Of a DNA stretch of 64,000 nucleotides, positions 47,758-60,263 are shown one piece after another. The stretch covers positions 171,156,295 through 171,220,294 of the forward strand of contig OZ023264.1 of assembly GCA_964006375.1 (NCBI GenBank), written 5' to 3'. Position numbers and translations under genes: made by a program. Below the pieces are notes generated by a model, which was not told the DNA's origin, did not search any database, and saw nothing but the letters and a program-made list of their open reading frames with translations. Numbering within the stretch: the first letter of the stretch is position 1; every line of letters begins with the position of its first letter. The stretch comes from Tillus elongatus. Its lineage: Eukaryota > Arthropoda > Insecta > Coleoptera > Cleridae.

Positions 47758-47904
47758 ATTTACTGTCTGGATCAGAAGCCTTTCATTGAGTATTTGACCA
47801 CAAATACATTGTTTAAGGAGTCAGACTTCTATGAACGCAGGCAATTAGATTTATACAGACCTATGATTTATCTCAATCAAAGTAAGTCACAGTTATCAAG
47901 GGTG

Positions 47905-48140
47905 TGTCATCTATATAATACACGAAATAGAGGGTGTACTGTACACTGACGGTATGCTATTAAGAGAATTCGACAAAGAAGGTTCACATTTCTTGGACCT
48001 AGGCTTTTTAATAGTATGCCGGATAATGAAACCAGGCAATGTCACTAAATGTAAGAAAAAACTCCTGAAGCATAGCCTTACTGCAAATACATTTTCTAAC
48101 TCAAATAAAATTATTTTAGATAAACAACAAGAATTATAGT
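47905..48140 (+). pseudogene. Possible C-terminal tail of a non-LTR reverse transcriptase protein
   Basis: Alternating frames read RRFTFLGPRLFNSMPDN and NVTKCKKKLLKHSLTANTF, the pattern (F-G-x-L-W-N-x-L-P, then K-K-x-L) at the extreme C-terminus of many non-LTR proteins. It is short and split between frames, so the call is tentative. Confidence 0.35.
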
Positions 48141-48525
48141 AGAAACAATATACCATGTTTCATCAAAATAATTTTATTGTTTGAAAATGTACAAAAATTT
48201 CCGAAAGTAAACTTGAATTGTTTCCGAAAAAACTGGTTTCCTGGTCAACCTTATAGGTTAATAGCAAATTGAGCTATTCAAATTTGAAGCATTTAATGAA
48301 AATTCGCTACCATAACGCACTTGCTGCGTTCCGAATTTCTTTTCTTACAAAGATGTATTATATTTCGATGAAAAATGCAAATATGCAATAACATAGGGCG
48401 TGTTCGATTAAAAAATTCGCTACCATCACGCACTTGCTGCGTCCCGAATTTCTTTTCTTACAAAGATGTATTATATTTCGATGGCAAATGCAAAAATGCA
48501 ATAACATAGGGCGTGTTCGATAAAA
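48141..48525. repeat. Right half of a family B MITE with its end duplicated in tandem
   Basis: The MITE interior runs from ACAATATACCATGTTTC to its right end at 48335. From the end sequence onward about 113 bp is repeated twice: AAATTCGCTACCAT at 48299 and 48413, each followed by CGCACTTGCTGCGT, TTTCTTTTCTTACAAAGATG and AACATAGGGCGTGTTCGAT. Confidence 0.8.
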
Positions 48526-48649
48526 AAAAATTTGAATCACCAACGACTAATGGGCCAGCCTGTAATTGTGGAAATATTTTTTAAGATGTAGCTTAAGACA
48601 CCCTATAATTAATGTATACCATTTTTTTCGTAACTTCCATAATAACGAA

Positions 48650-49470
<821 letters not shown>

Positions 49471-49479
49471 CTTGGTAAA

Positions 49480-50200
49480 ATTTTATGGGACATAATTTAT
49501 TAACCTAAGACACCGGACCCAAAGTTTCAGTATCACAACTGTTCTCGATAAGCACTAGAAATATAAATTTTTAATAAATTTTAAGAAAACCTGCAAATAT
49601 CTTTCTTAATCAATGAATTTTTTTCTTGGAAGTCCAAATTGTGAAAGCACAATAGAAGAAAAATATTATAAAAGTATATATTTTGGATGTTCTAGAAACC
49701 GGAAAAAATGTTGTTAAATAAAATAGCAATTGGTTTCTGCCAAATCCAAAATATAGCGCTACAATACAAGAAAATGATATAAAGCCCTTAAAGGCAATAT
49801 TCTACCTCTTCCTAAAGCAAAATTCTAACAATAGCATAAATGTGATATTATCTCTCTTTTTGAGGCCATATTGCAACATCACACAGCTTTCTCACTCGCT
49901 ATTATATTAAGTAAAATGTAGAAGAGAGCAGCAATGTTGAAACGACTAATAAACATTTTCAACACAGTGAAACGCAGAAATCACCGAAGACTAGGCAAAT
50001 AATTTTAAATTGACAATGTAATCCGCTTGTGGGGTTGTATGGGATGTTATGTGTCAACAAAGTGATTATTTTTGTACGTTTTTATGTCGAGTTTTCGAGT
50101 AAACACAAATACAGATCAGTTACATTTAAGGCATGAGTTTTTTACCCGATATGGATTTATAGTCTGTTGGGCAAAATCCTTCTGGCACTTAATTATTTCA
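49480..50200. other. No recognised gene
   Basis: About 720 bp with no repeat block I recognise and no long open frame. Confidence 0.4.
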
Positions 50201-50422
50201 TAAGTATGCAGGGTGTTTAAAAAAGACGAGGCAATATTTAAGGGGTTGATTTCCCAGGTCATTTTATGAGAAAAAAAGTTGCCATAAACATAAGTGGTAA
50301 AATGCATTGTTTCCAAGATACAAGGTGTTAAATTTTTTGTAAAATGACGATTTTTTAAAAATAATATCTCCTCGCCGATTGTTTTCAAATTTCGCAGCGT
50401 TGTTTGTTGTAATGATGGGCTG

Positions 50423-50482
50423 ATTTGAGTGGAGGGTGCTGTCGTTCACAGTTACGCGGACGACAGCACCCTCCACTCAAAT
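50423..50482. repeat. Snap-back inverted repeat at the 5' junction of copy 6
   Basis: A 22-bp arm at 50423-50444 (ATTTGAGTGGAGGGTGCTGTC plus G) is the exact inverse of 50461-50482, with a 16-base spacer. The second arm is normal element sequence (compare 34268-34289). The first is an extra inverted copy at the truncation point. Confidence 0.93.
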
Positions 50483-51357
50483 ATACAATATTCTAAGCCT
50501 GTCTCTTTAACCCAATTAGATGAGGGTTCTATCTCCGTGGATCTCCAAAAAATATTAGACTGGGGAAGTAGAAATCTTGTACAATTCAACCCCACTAAAT
50601 CACAGTCTTGCTTTCTTTCTCATAAGAGATACACCAGCCCTAGACCCATCACAATAAACAACCAAGTGATTCAAAGTAATGAGTCCTTTTCACTTGTTGG
50701 CATCTCTGTGGATCGAAATCTCAATTGGTACCAACATGTCACATCAATTGCAGAAGCGGATGCTAAGAAATTAGGTTTCCTCGTCCGGGCTCACAAATAC
50801 TTTTCACCAGCTAATCTCTATACTTTATATACTTCACAAATAAGACCAAACCTCGAATACTGCTCCCACATCTGGGGTGCTGGTGCCGCTTCTACACTCG
50901 CTATCCTGAACTCCATTCAGAAGAGAGCTATACGTCTCCTCGGTGATCCTACGCTCACCCAAAGGCTGCCATCCCTTGCCCACCGACGTGCCGTTGGTGA
51001 TCTCTTTCTCTTTTATAGATATCTACACGGGCACCGCTCAGAGGAGCTTTCTTCTATAGTTCCTCCACCTGCTGCCCCCAACAGATCTACCAGGGAAACA
51101 GAGCGAATGCACCCTTTTACTGTCCAGGTCACCAGACATAGAACATCTTGTTATGCCCGCTCTTTTGTCCGGAGGACTTCCAAGTTGTGGAATTCCTTGC
51201 CGGCACATGTTTTTCCTTCTCCCTCGAACCTCCAAACCTTCAAATCCAGAATTAACAAGTTGCCTCTTTCCTCCTTGTCGGCACCCACGGTACGATAGTA
51301 TTTAGGCTGTAAGCCCTCGTGGTGTGTTGTTGAAATAAAAAATAAAATAAAAAACAT
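50423..51357 (+). pseudogene. Jockey/CR1-like retrotransposon, copy 6, open 289-codon frame
   Basis: The frame starts just inside a 22-bp inverted repeat and runs from VHSYADDSTLHSN (motif C intact, about 50451-50465) to the end of the element. It includes GISVDRNLNWYQHV, QIRPNLEYCSHIWGAGAAST, LGDPTLTQRLPSLAHRRAVG and the tail SFVRRTSKLWNSLPAHVFPS, with a stop at 51296-51298. The copy lacks everything before motif C, so the open frame cannot be a functional polymerase. The 3' tail is AATAAAAAATAAAATAAAAAA-like. ATTTG occurs on both sides (50423-50427 and 51356-51360 region) as a possible target duplication. It is the youngest-looking copy. Confidence 0.9.
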
Positions 51358-52075
51358 TTGACCCTAATTAGATAAAGAATGATAAGTCCATTGGCAATAG
51401 GGGGGGGGGTCTACCTCACCAAAAATTATTGTTCGTCTTTGTGATTTTCTGTATGATAAATGGACATGCCATAAGAAGGTTTTTATTTTTTATCGTGTAA
51501 ACGATTCAAGACACGACGAAATTTCAAGAGACAAAAAACTTGTAGTTTTAGTTTCTTTATCTCAAAATAATATATAAATTATATTGCAGTCAGGGGCGTA
51601 CATTTTTATGTCACTAAATTTTCTTGAGGTGCCCCATCTAACGCCAATGGATCTAAAAATCTGTATCTAATTAGGGCCAAATCAGCCCATTATTACTACA
51701 AACAACGATGCCAAATTTCAAAACAATCGGTGAGGAGATATTTGAACTATTTTAAAAAAATCGTTATTTTACAATAAAAATTAACACCTTGTATCTTGGA
51801 AACAATGCATTGTAGCACCTATGTTTATGGGAACTTTTTAAATAAAATGACCTGGGAAATCAAACCCTTAAATATTGCCCCGTCTTTTTTTAAACACCAT
51901 GTATATTTCTCAAACTGATACCTTTTCAGTGACTTTCGTAGAAAATATTCATTTCTAATGGGAGATTGCGACTTTGGAATGTGGAAAAAAAATATTTAAA
52001 TGATCGCTAATAATTGGCAGCCTAGTACACATATCCGTGATGAGTTTTTATATGTATGACATAATACATAAAAAG

Positions 52076-52358
52076 TCTGGACGCAGCAAGTGCGTTATGG
52101 AAGTGAATTTTGATTAAAATGTTTTTAATAGTAAATGCGAGCAGGCATCAATCTGATTACCGGTATGGCCTATGTAGTAGAAACAATGTTCTATATTTCA
52201 TTAAAATTACTTATTGTTTGAAAATGTACAAACATTTTGCGAAAATAAACTTAAATGTTGGTTTTTTAGCCCAAACCTTACGTTAATAGCAAAGTGAGTT
52301 ATTGAAATTTGAAGTATGAATGAAAATTCGCTACCAAAACGCAGTTACTGCGTCCAGA
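52076..52358. mobile_element. Family B MITE, complete copy
   Basis: About 283 bp between CTGGACGCAGCAAGTGCG and ACGCAGTTACTGCGTCCAG, with the usual interior. Confidence 0.82.
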
Positions 52359-52765
52359 TTTTTTCCTTACAAACATGCATATTTCGATAAAAAAAGCAAA
52401 AATGTATTAACGAATTTGTTCTACCAAAATTACCTAAAAAATATAGACTGTTAAAACATAACTTAACTAAACCTACTGCGAAAGCATCAAATTAAGTAAA
52501 CCGACAGCCAAAGCACCAGAGAAAGTGTCTATTTTAAATGAATTTTCTGCACACATTTTATTAAAATGAAGAGCAATGACAGTTGAAGCTCAAACTTAAG
52601 GGTTCGCAAAACACTCTTCTTGCAACATTTTCTTTTCACAATCCGTATTTGTTTCACGTTCTTTGCCTAAACAATGCCAATTTTGAAGTTTCAAATCGCA
52701 ACTTTGTGTTTTGAGGAAAACTCCAAAAAAAAATTTTTAACTGCACATAACTTTTTTTCTTTAAA

Positions 52766-53484
52766 CTGTAAATGAGCATCATTTACAGTATTTAACTTTA
52801 ATGAAGGTAATAAGTTTAGAGAAAGCGAAATTTTTCATTCTGAAAATTCCCTAATAAATGTTTTATATTTACAACATTAGTTTGCCGATATAAACAATAG
52901 TTTCAATGTGCACCTGGAAATTAAAAACGACAACGCAGCATATTAATGTTGAAAGAAACTGGGCCAATGAAATGTGAGAAACTGGGCCAATGAAATGTGA
53001 GATAGACAAAAAATACTCGGATTGGCGACGAGTATTAAGGAAAACGGACATTAAGTTTGGGACAGTTATCGGAATAGAAGTGGTCCTTTTTCGGGTAAAT
53101 CCCTGTGTTTTGTGTAGAATAAGTGCCAAGTATAGGAAAGAGAGACAGCTGAACGTAAGAGGAGACTGGGTGAGATTAAACCGTTTTATTAAAATTTCCC
53201 TGGAGGTAATAAAGAGTTTTAAGTGGTCGATAAGAACAACTTATTTAAAAGCAAATTCAAACAGGCACACGCCACCCTGACCAATTAAGAAAATAAAAAT
53301 AATTGTATTATTGTACATTATTAGTGGTTATTTAAGGTAAGAAAATAGGGTAGGAGAGAAGTGGTGCTCATTATAGAGATGGTTTGAGAAATATTTATCC
53401 TGGTAGTTTTTTTTTTGTAATAAATAAATTAATTATTAATAAGGGGTTTTTCTAATTATATTCTTTTGACACTATAAGGTCTGA
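52766..53484. other. Insert of unknown origin within a family A copy
   Basis: It contains a 23-bp direct duplication (GAAACTGGGCCAATGAAATG plus TGA at 52957 and 52980) and a 96-codon plus-strand frame (52990-53280) that I do not recognise. No terminal repeats were identified. Confidence 0.35.
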
Positions 53485-53749
53485 CAAAAAAACCGCCGGT
53501 TACAAAACCTAGAGACCTAAATTTGGGTACAGAGTTTACTTTATATAATACAAACACGCGCACCAAATTTCGTTGCCCTTATTTTGTTGCCTCCGGAGAT
53601 ACAATATTTTTTTTTAAAGAAAACACAAAATTTTCCGGGAAAACCTGATCCGATTTTCCTGGCTACCGAATTTATCCAAGCCACTTGCAAAAGAGTGGTA
53701 CTCACCAAATTTGCTCAAGATCTGTCCATTATTTTTTGAGTAATTGGCA

Positions 53750-53751
<2 letters not shown>

Positions 53752-53830
<79 letters not shown>
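53752..53830. repeat. (AT)n microsatellite
   Basis: 79 bp of pure AT at the family A position. CGGATCTCGTCATTAGTGAC follows. Confidence 0.97.
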
Positions 53831-53831
<1 letters not shown>

Positions 53832-54072
53832 GGATCTCGTCATTAGTGACTTTTTTGAAAGAAAATTCACTAAAATGTGACTAATTCAGGTGTAAATTAT
53901 GTCCTTCTATTCAGTTGTAGATGGCAGCACAAGACATATTATAAAAGCTAAAGGCGTCCTCAAATGAGTGCCACGTTATCAATATGTGTCCTCGTATGAG
54001 GACACCATAAGCGAAAGGGTTAACAGATTTATTGTATAAAAGGTGCAACGGTTTAATCAAATAAAGAAAAAC

Positions 54073-54386
54073 TCTGGACGCAGCAAGTGCGTTATGGTAG
54101 TGAATTTTCATAAAAATGTTTTTTATAACAAATATGTATGTTTTTTTAAGAAAGCAGGCATCAAATTTGATTACCAGTATAACCTATATACTAAAAACAA
54201 TGTGCCATGTTTCATCAAAATAACTTTATTGTGTGAAAATGTACAAAAATTTCCAAAAGTAAACATAAAGTGTTCCCGAAAAAACACGTTTCTTGATCAA
54301 CCTTATAGGTTAATAGCAAATTGAGCTGTTCAAATATGAAACATTTGATCAAAATTCGCTACCATAACGCACTTGGTGCGTCCAGA
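54073..54386. mobile_element. Family B MITE, complete copy
   Basis: About 314 bp between CTGGACGCAGCAAGTGCG and ACGCACTTGGTGCGTCCAG. It is followed by the same outward sequence as at 48340 (TTTCTTTTCTTACAAACATG and AACATAAGGCGTG), then the ATGGGCCACCCTGTGATTG block. Confidence 0.85.
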
Positions 54387-54599
54387 ATTTCTTTTCTTAC
54401 AAACATGCATTATATTTCGATGGAAAATGCAAAAATGCAATAACATAAGGCGTGTTTGATTAAAAAAAAAGGAAATTCGTATCACCACCGACTTATGGGC
54501 CACCCTGTGATTGTAACAATAATTTTTTAAGATGTAGCTCAAGACTCTATAATTAATATATACAAATTTTTTTCATATCTTATATAATAACGGATATAT

Positions 54600-55470
<871 letters not shown>

Positions 55471-55479
55471 CAGATCAAA

Positions 55480-56480
55480 TTTTTAATAAGCAAGCTTTAA
55501 AATTCCCAGTGTATTTTACACTAAGCAGTCCCAGAGTAATGTTTCGGGGAAAATATTTTACCTAATAAAAAACAACCTGTCAGCTGATTCTACATTAAAT
55601 TATTTAAATCCCAGACCCACAGAATGCCAGAAGCAGAAAAGCTTTGTCCTTATTTCAGGCTTATACAGCATGACATAACCATGAAATTTAAATTAATGCA
55701 AATTTTTGTCAGATCTAAACAAGCACATCATAAGAGATACACTCTGGGCTATTGTAAAGAACGTACTAGATTTAGAATGATGCAATTTCCACCACAAAAG
55801 CTCCTGAATATGTAGAAATAACAATAAAAAGTCCAAATGCGACTGTGATTGATACTTCCTGAAAACGTTCAGTATTGATTGAAGACAACAAAAAGAGCAT
55901 TCTAGGTTCAGGATTTAAGGGTAAATATTTATTAGAATTCGCATCTGGTGATTTATTTGCCGGTTCCAGATTGTGTAATTCCGGTGTAAGGTGAAGGCAG
56001 AGTATGCAGTAAGCCTCTTAGAAGGCAGCAATGAGAAGGTCAGGAAGGTGTAATCCTCCGCGTGGCAGTGTGCGACTAAGAATAAACGAGAGCCTGTCAA
56101 AGAGGAACCAACCACTGGCAGAACGTATAAGGAATAAGGACATTCGCAACCCTGAATTTAGGTCTCGCTCTCTGTGTCTGAGATTTTTCCTGATATCTTG
56201 GTAACGTTGGACTGGAAAACGGATTATATCTTCAAAGAGATATCGGGCTTCCTACAGACAAAAGAGATTATTTGAAACAGAAGCATTCAGGATTTAATAT
56301 TTGAGTTCTATGAGAGAAGTTTTATTGCCTATTTATCGTTCGTGAGCCACTTTCTATACAACCTACAATGCTAATGTGAAAGGATCAAACGTGGATATAG
56401 CTGAACTCTTAACATTTCGGAATCGCAATTATCGATTCGGCTTCCTACACCTCCTGGTATTTTTTATCGGGTGACTCATA
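55480..56480. other. No recognised gene
   Basis: About 1 kb. The plus frame 55624-55815 (63 codons) and the minus frame 55915-56115 have no recognised domain. No repeat block was recognised. Confidence 0.4.
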
Positions 56481-56488
56481 AAAAAGTT

Positions 56489-57012
56489 TGCGACGCAGCA
56501 AGTACATCATAGTAGTGGGTTTTCATAAGAATTGTACACTATTAGTAAGGTATATTATTAAAACTAAGTCTTTAAGTTTAAATGGATCTTGGAGATTAGC
56601 TTTAGAGGTCCCAGTAAACGAATACTTAAAGAAATTTATATTTTATATAGAGCTAGCAAATTAAAATTTGGTACATATATGTAAATACTGCAAGTCGCTG
56701 TAAAAAAATGTGTTGCAAATTTCATTAAAGCTACAAAAGTTTTCCAGAAAAAAAAACTTCATTATTTGCAAGGGGAATGTACCTGCCAAATTATCAGTAT
56801 GACAAGTATTTTCCTTATTAATTGTTTGGATGGTTTTGTTTCAGTCAACCCAATCGAACTAGCTTTTGCAAACAAGACAACAAAAAGGTCTTTTTTTTCA
56901 TAAGTTTTACTATGGCTCAAGATTGAAGATTATAGCTTAATCGGAAATGGAGTTATCGCATTTGAAATCTTTTTACGAAAATTCTCTACGACAACGTACT
57001 TGATGCACACAG
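56489..57012. mobile_element. Long variant of family B without an AT array
   Basis: It matches 3511-4160 block by block (TACACTATTAGTAA, AAATTAAAATTTGGTACATA, TTGTTTGGATGGTTTTG, AACAACAAAAAGG). It reads CCAAATTATCAGTATGACAAG where the other copy has (AT)34. Confidence 0.75.
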
Positions 57013-57179
57013 AGGCTTTTCATCACTGATTTACTGTTGCTGTATCCATACTTTTTTTAAATGACAAAACATTGTAGCTGACTATGTGAGACTGACAAAT
57101 AAGACAACCTCAAATTCATTTTTGGAAAAAATATATTACACAAATGAAATGAGATAACAATTTAAACATAAATTGAAAA

Positions 57180-57560
57180 TCTTGGTTCGCGGCTTCGTTA
57201 CAGCAAACCCCACCCTCCCCCACCTCCCTCAATGCATAAACAAGTACAATATAAACAAGAAAAAATTATTCACAACAACTCCCACGAAAGTTGCAAGTCC
57301 TGCGGTAAATAATCTGGGAGAAGTAAACAGGATTTTAAGGAAGTAGCTGCAAAATGGGTAGAAGGTAGCTTATAGAGAGAGGTCCAACTAAGCTGATTTC
57401 TTCAAACTTTCCGCTCACATTTCCTTTTTATCTTCTTTAACCCAGCACCCCTAATCACTCCCGGTCCTGTAAGTTTTTTAGCGGCCGTTTGCAAGAAATT
57501 TTTCTTGTGGTATGTGCATCCACAAAGGGTTCAAAGCATGTTTCTGATTTTTTTCTAAAA
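57180..57560. repeat. Family G dispersed repeat
   Basis: AATCTTGGTTCGCGGC, CCTCAATGCATAAACAAG, CAGCACCCCTAATCACTCCC and GGTATGTGCATCCAC match blocks at 4320, 18940 and 38990. Non-coding. Confidence 0.55.
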
Positions 57561-57589
57561 GTCCCCATGTGCTAAACTGCAAATTAACC

Positions 57590-57905
57590 GAAAAATTTAT
57601 TTTTATTTCTAAAAGGAACGTACCTGCCAAATTATAAACGTGGCAGGTATTTTTTCTTATAAATCGCTTGGATTATCCATTTTAGTCAACTCAATTGAAC
57701 CAGTTGCTGCAAACAAAGTAACAAAAGACTTTTTTTTAAAGAAACTTGTAGTTATTTTTGAAATCTGGTACCCACGCTGCCTTTATATGGGTTCTACTAT
57801 GTATCAAAACTGAAGATTCTAGTTTAATGGGAAATTGAGTTAGGTATCACTATTTCAAATATTTTTACAAAAATTCGCTACCATAACGCACTTGCTGCAC
57901 CTAAA
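57590..57905. repeat. Partial long-variant family B, right half
   Basis: GGAACGTACCTGCCAAATTAT, AACGTGGCAGGTATTTTTTC, ATCGCTTGGATTATCC and ATTCGCTACCATAACGCAC follow the right half of 56489-57012. It preserves ACCTGCCA/TGGCAGGT as an inverted repeat. Confidence 0.6.
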
Positions 57906-58025
57906 CACTTTTTAACACCTATTTACTATTACTGTATCCATACTTTTTGAAAATGAAATAAATATAAACAATACAAAATTTTGAAATTAAGATTTTAATA
58001 ATTTACACTGTACATCTGATTATAT

Positions 58026-59108
58026 ACAGAGTGTCCCACGTCGAGTAAAGTATTAGATGATTTCCGAAAACATACATTTTTGAGTGCTGAAAATTTGTAT
58101 ACGAGGTTTTCCGAAGATGCTCTATTTAATGGAAATAATTTCCAAAATGGCGGACTTCCGATTACACCGTAAATAGATATAAACACCGTTATTTCAGATA
58201 GAACATCCTGTATATTATTGCATTTTTAGGATACTCATCTAATTTTAGGTTAAAAGTTATTAGGGTATGGTCTTCCTATCTTCAACTGTTTTCGAGATAT
58301 GCCACTTTATTTGAGAATGCTGTTCAAGAAGAGGCTGACTTAATGAAGGTGATTTCGTGTCGTGTTAGGATGCTGAAAATTCTTTAATTTGTTAGACACA
58401 TTTCAAGGCTATTAGGCTTTGACACGATTGTCAGGAAAAATTGTTTCATATACAGGGTGTTTTGTAGGATGTATTAGAATTTGGTGTGCTTTAAACTAGA
58501 ATAACTCATTTATTTCAAATGGAACAGCCTGTATATTATCTTCTCATTGAATACAGCAGATAATTCTCTTTAAAACTGTATTAGCATTCCCTATACTTAA
58601 AGTTCATAATTGTCGAGATATTTGCGGTTTACCAAAAAAAAAAAAGTTTAATATTTATGAAATTTCAACAAATAACAGAGAATAACCAAAATTATTGAAA
58701 GTTGAAAATGATTATGACTAGCTAAGAAACTCATGATTGATATTGTTCAAATTGTGTACCATTCGCACTAATACATCGCTCTAAGCGTATTACAACTCCT
58801 TCACTTGTACGCCGTATTTCTGCGGGATCAATATTATCCAAGCAATTACGGACTCTATCTTCAAGTTCTTCCCTAGTGTTGACTGGAGTCGCATAAACAT
58901 CTGATTTCAATTTACCCCATAGGTAAAAATGGAGGAAGTGAGGAGTGAGGTCGGGCGACCGTGGGGGTCAATTGTATGTTTCGCCGCGTCCCATCCACCT
59001 CTCTCCGAATTCATCATTTAAAAAGCCCCTCGCCTCTGCTGAATAATGCGCAGGAGCACCATCTAGTTGATACCAACAATTCACATACGCAGTAACTGAT
59101 GAATTGGT

Positions 59109-59109
<1 letters not shown>
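58026..59109 (-). mobile_element. Family C transposon, copy 2, truncated in the transposase
   Basis: The left arm (58026-58645) starts CAGAGTGTCCCACGTCGAG after TATA and matches 41463-42059. The minus-strand transposase C-terminus follows (58745-59109), equivalent to 42134-42500, with the third-aspartate region around 58900-58985 shifted by small insertions. It is cut at 59109, where an AT array begins; the rest of the transposase and the right arm are missing. Confidence 0.82.
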
Positions 59110-59111
<2 letters not shown>

Positions 59112-59177
<66 letters not shown>

Positions 59178-59215
59178 TATGCATATGTATGTATGAACTC
59201 AAAAAATATTGGGAC

Positions 59216-59295
<80 letters not shown>

Positions 59296-59333
59296 CATAT
59301 GTATGTATGAATTAAAAAAATATTGGGACAATT
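59112..59333. repeat. Duplicated AT array with its flank
   Basis: The AT array 59112-59174 plus GCATATGTATGTATGAACTC and AATATTGGGACAAT is followed by a second AT array 59219-59293 with the same flank (GCATATGTATGTATGAATTA). The unit is about 120 bp. Confidence 0.88.
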
Positions 59334-59334
59334 T

Positions 59335-59640
59335 TGATAAAATTTGGCAGGTACCTTTTTTTTTAAGTGGCTTAAATATGTTCGTTAGCCAGGAAAATCA
59401 GATCTGGTTTTCCGGGAAAATTTTGGGTTTCCTTTCGGAAAAAAATTATAATATTCGTAAATAGCAAAGCTATGATATCCAAATTTGGTACGTAGGGTCA
59501 CCTATATGCCCAATTTTAGATTTATATGTTACAAAAAAACTTATAAGCATTTAATTTAAAAAATGTTTGGAGTCAGATCATTTCTATGAAAAATCACTAC
59601 CATAACAAACTTGCTGAGTCCAGACTTTGTTGTTATAACT
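59335..59640 (+). repeat. Family A half ending in a degenerate family B end
   Basis: TTCGTTAGCCAGGAAAATCAG, GGTTTTCCGGGAAAATTTTG and CAAATTTGGTACGTAGG are family A markers. AATCACTACCATAACAAAC is the B end. Confidence 0.6.
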
Positions 59641-60227
59641 AATACAAAATTAAACAAAGCAGATCCTAACTAATCATATTAACATTATGAACATTACATT
59701 TGGAGCTACGAGTTATAATTTTTTGTAAACACTGTCGTATCTAAAAGTGTTTAGGGTTTTTAAAGGCCTCAGCACTTCTTGAGTATATGTCTACAAAAAG
59801 GAGTTTAAAAATCGACTAAAGTGTGAAAAAGTGGCGGAAAAGGGTGGGCAATAAATATTTCATGGCAATCAGGCTGTGTGTTGTGCAACTAATATATAGA
59901 CCTTTACATCATGTAATACTTTGTTTTGTGGAGAAAACTTATTCGCCAAGTTAGAATGAAGTCTACTAGGAAAGAGTTAGGGTCCCTATAAATATTTCAA
60001 ATGTCAAGTCCAGTGCTACGACATTTTACATCGTTGGGCAGAAACGGAGTTATATCGTTTATCCAGGCTTAGATGAAGGTGTGTGTAGACACCAGTGGCG
60101 GATATTGGCCTGGGGCGAATAAACTCATTTTTATTTCCTTCAGAGTGATTTTTTTTCTTTTTCCAGTTAGGAGTACAAAGGAAAAATAATTTCACTTTAA
60201 TTATCATGCACATGGTACTATGTCAGG

Positions 60228-60260
60228 AAATATGCATTTGCAACCCGCAAATGCATATTT
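60228..60260. other. Perfect 14-bp hairpin beside an AT array
   Basis: AAATATGCATTTGC and GCAAATGCATATTT are separated by AACCC. The (AT)n array starts three bases after the second arm. Confidence 0.85.
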
Positions 60261-60261
60261 T

Positions 60262-60263
<2 letters not shown>

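Larger units (their letters stand above)
45850..47800 (+). mobile_element. Penelope-like element with inverted terminal repeats (PLE-1), 5'-deleted
   Basis: About 470 bp at 45850-46330 are an inverted copy of 47330-47790. Shared blocks include ACTCAATGAAAGGCTTCTGA, CAGACAGTAAGTTTTATTAA, GCCAATTGTGCCGGTTGAAG, AAAGTCACAGTAAAAGC and AGTGAACTGACAGAGC. Each arm carries a hammerhead-like core. Between them lies the GIY-YIG endonuclease end of the protein; the reverse transcriptase is missing. Inverted long terminal repeats together with a GIY-YIG domain and hammerheads are the signature of Penelope-like retroelements. Confidence 0.85.
50209..51902. mobile_element. DNA transposon with ~300-bp inverted repeats (family F), interrupted by a retrotransposon
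   Basis: The left arm starts CAGGGTGTTTAAAAAAGACG and the right arm ends in its inverse (GTCTTTTTTTAAACACCATG). Paired blocks include TTTCCCAGGTCATTTTATG, CCAAGATACAAGGTGTTA, TGATGGGCTGATTTG with its inverse CAAATCAGCCCATTATTAC, and a G-run (51403-51411) whose C-run counterpart is preserved in the half copy at 20806. The left arm is split at 50427/51358 by retrotransposon copy 6. Without the insertion the element is about 770 bp and non-coding. Confidence 0.85.
52440..53880 (-). repeat. Family A copy split by about 700 bp of other sequence
   Basis: The first part (52440-52765) runs from the TATAGACTGTTAAAACATAA block to CTGCACATAACTTTTTTTC. The second (about 53485-53880) resumes with AAACCTAGAGACCTAAATTT, GTTGCCCTTATTTTGTTGCC, the GAGTAATTGGCACGATA block, the AT array at 53752-53830 and the terminal hairpin TTAGTGACTTTTTTGAAAG..AAAATTCACTAA. 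The 52765-53485 insert is unrelated. Confidence 0.7.

Noticed and set aside
45850..47800. DNA transposon because of long inverted repeats
   Set aside because: The coding remnant is a GIY-YIG endonuclease and both arms carry hammerhead cores, which fits a Penelope-like retroelement better than a TIR transposon.
50429..51298. Functional polymerase gene
   Set aside because: Although open for 289 codons, it starts at motif C and lacks the fingers, motifs A and B and the endonuclease; it is a 5'-truncated copy.
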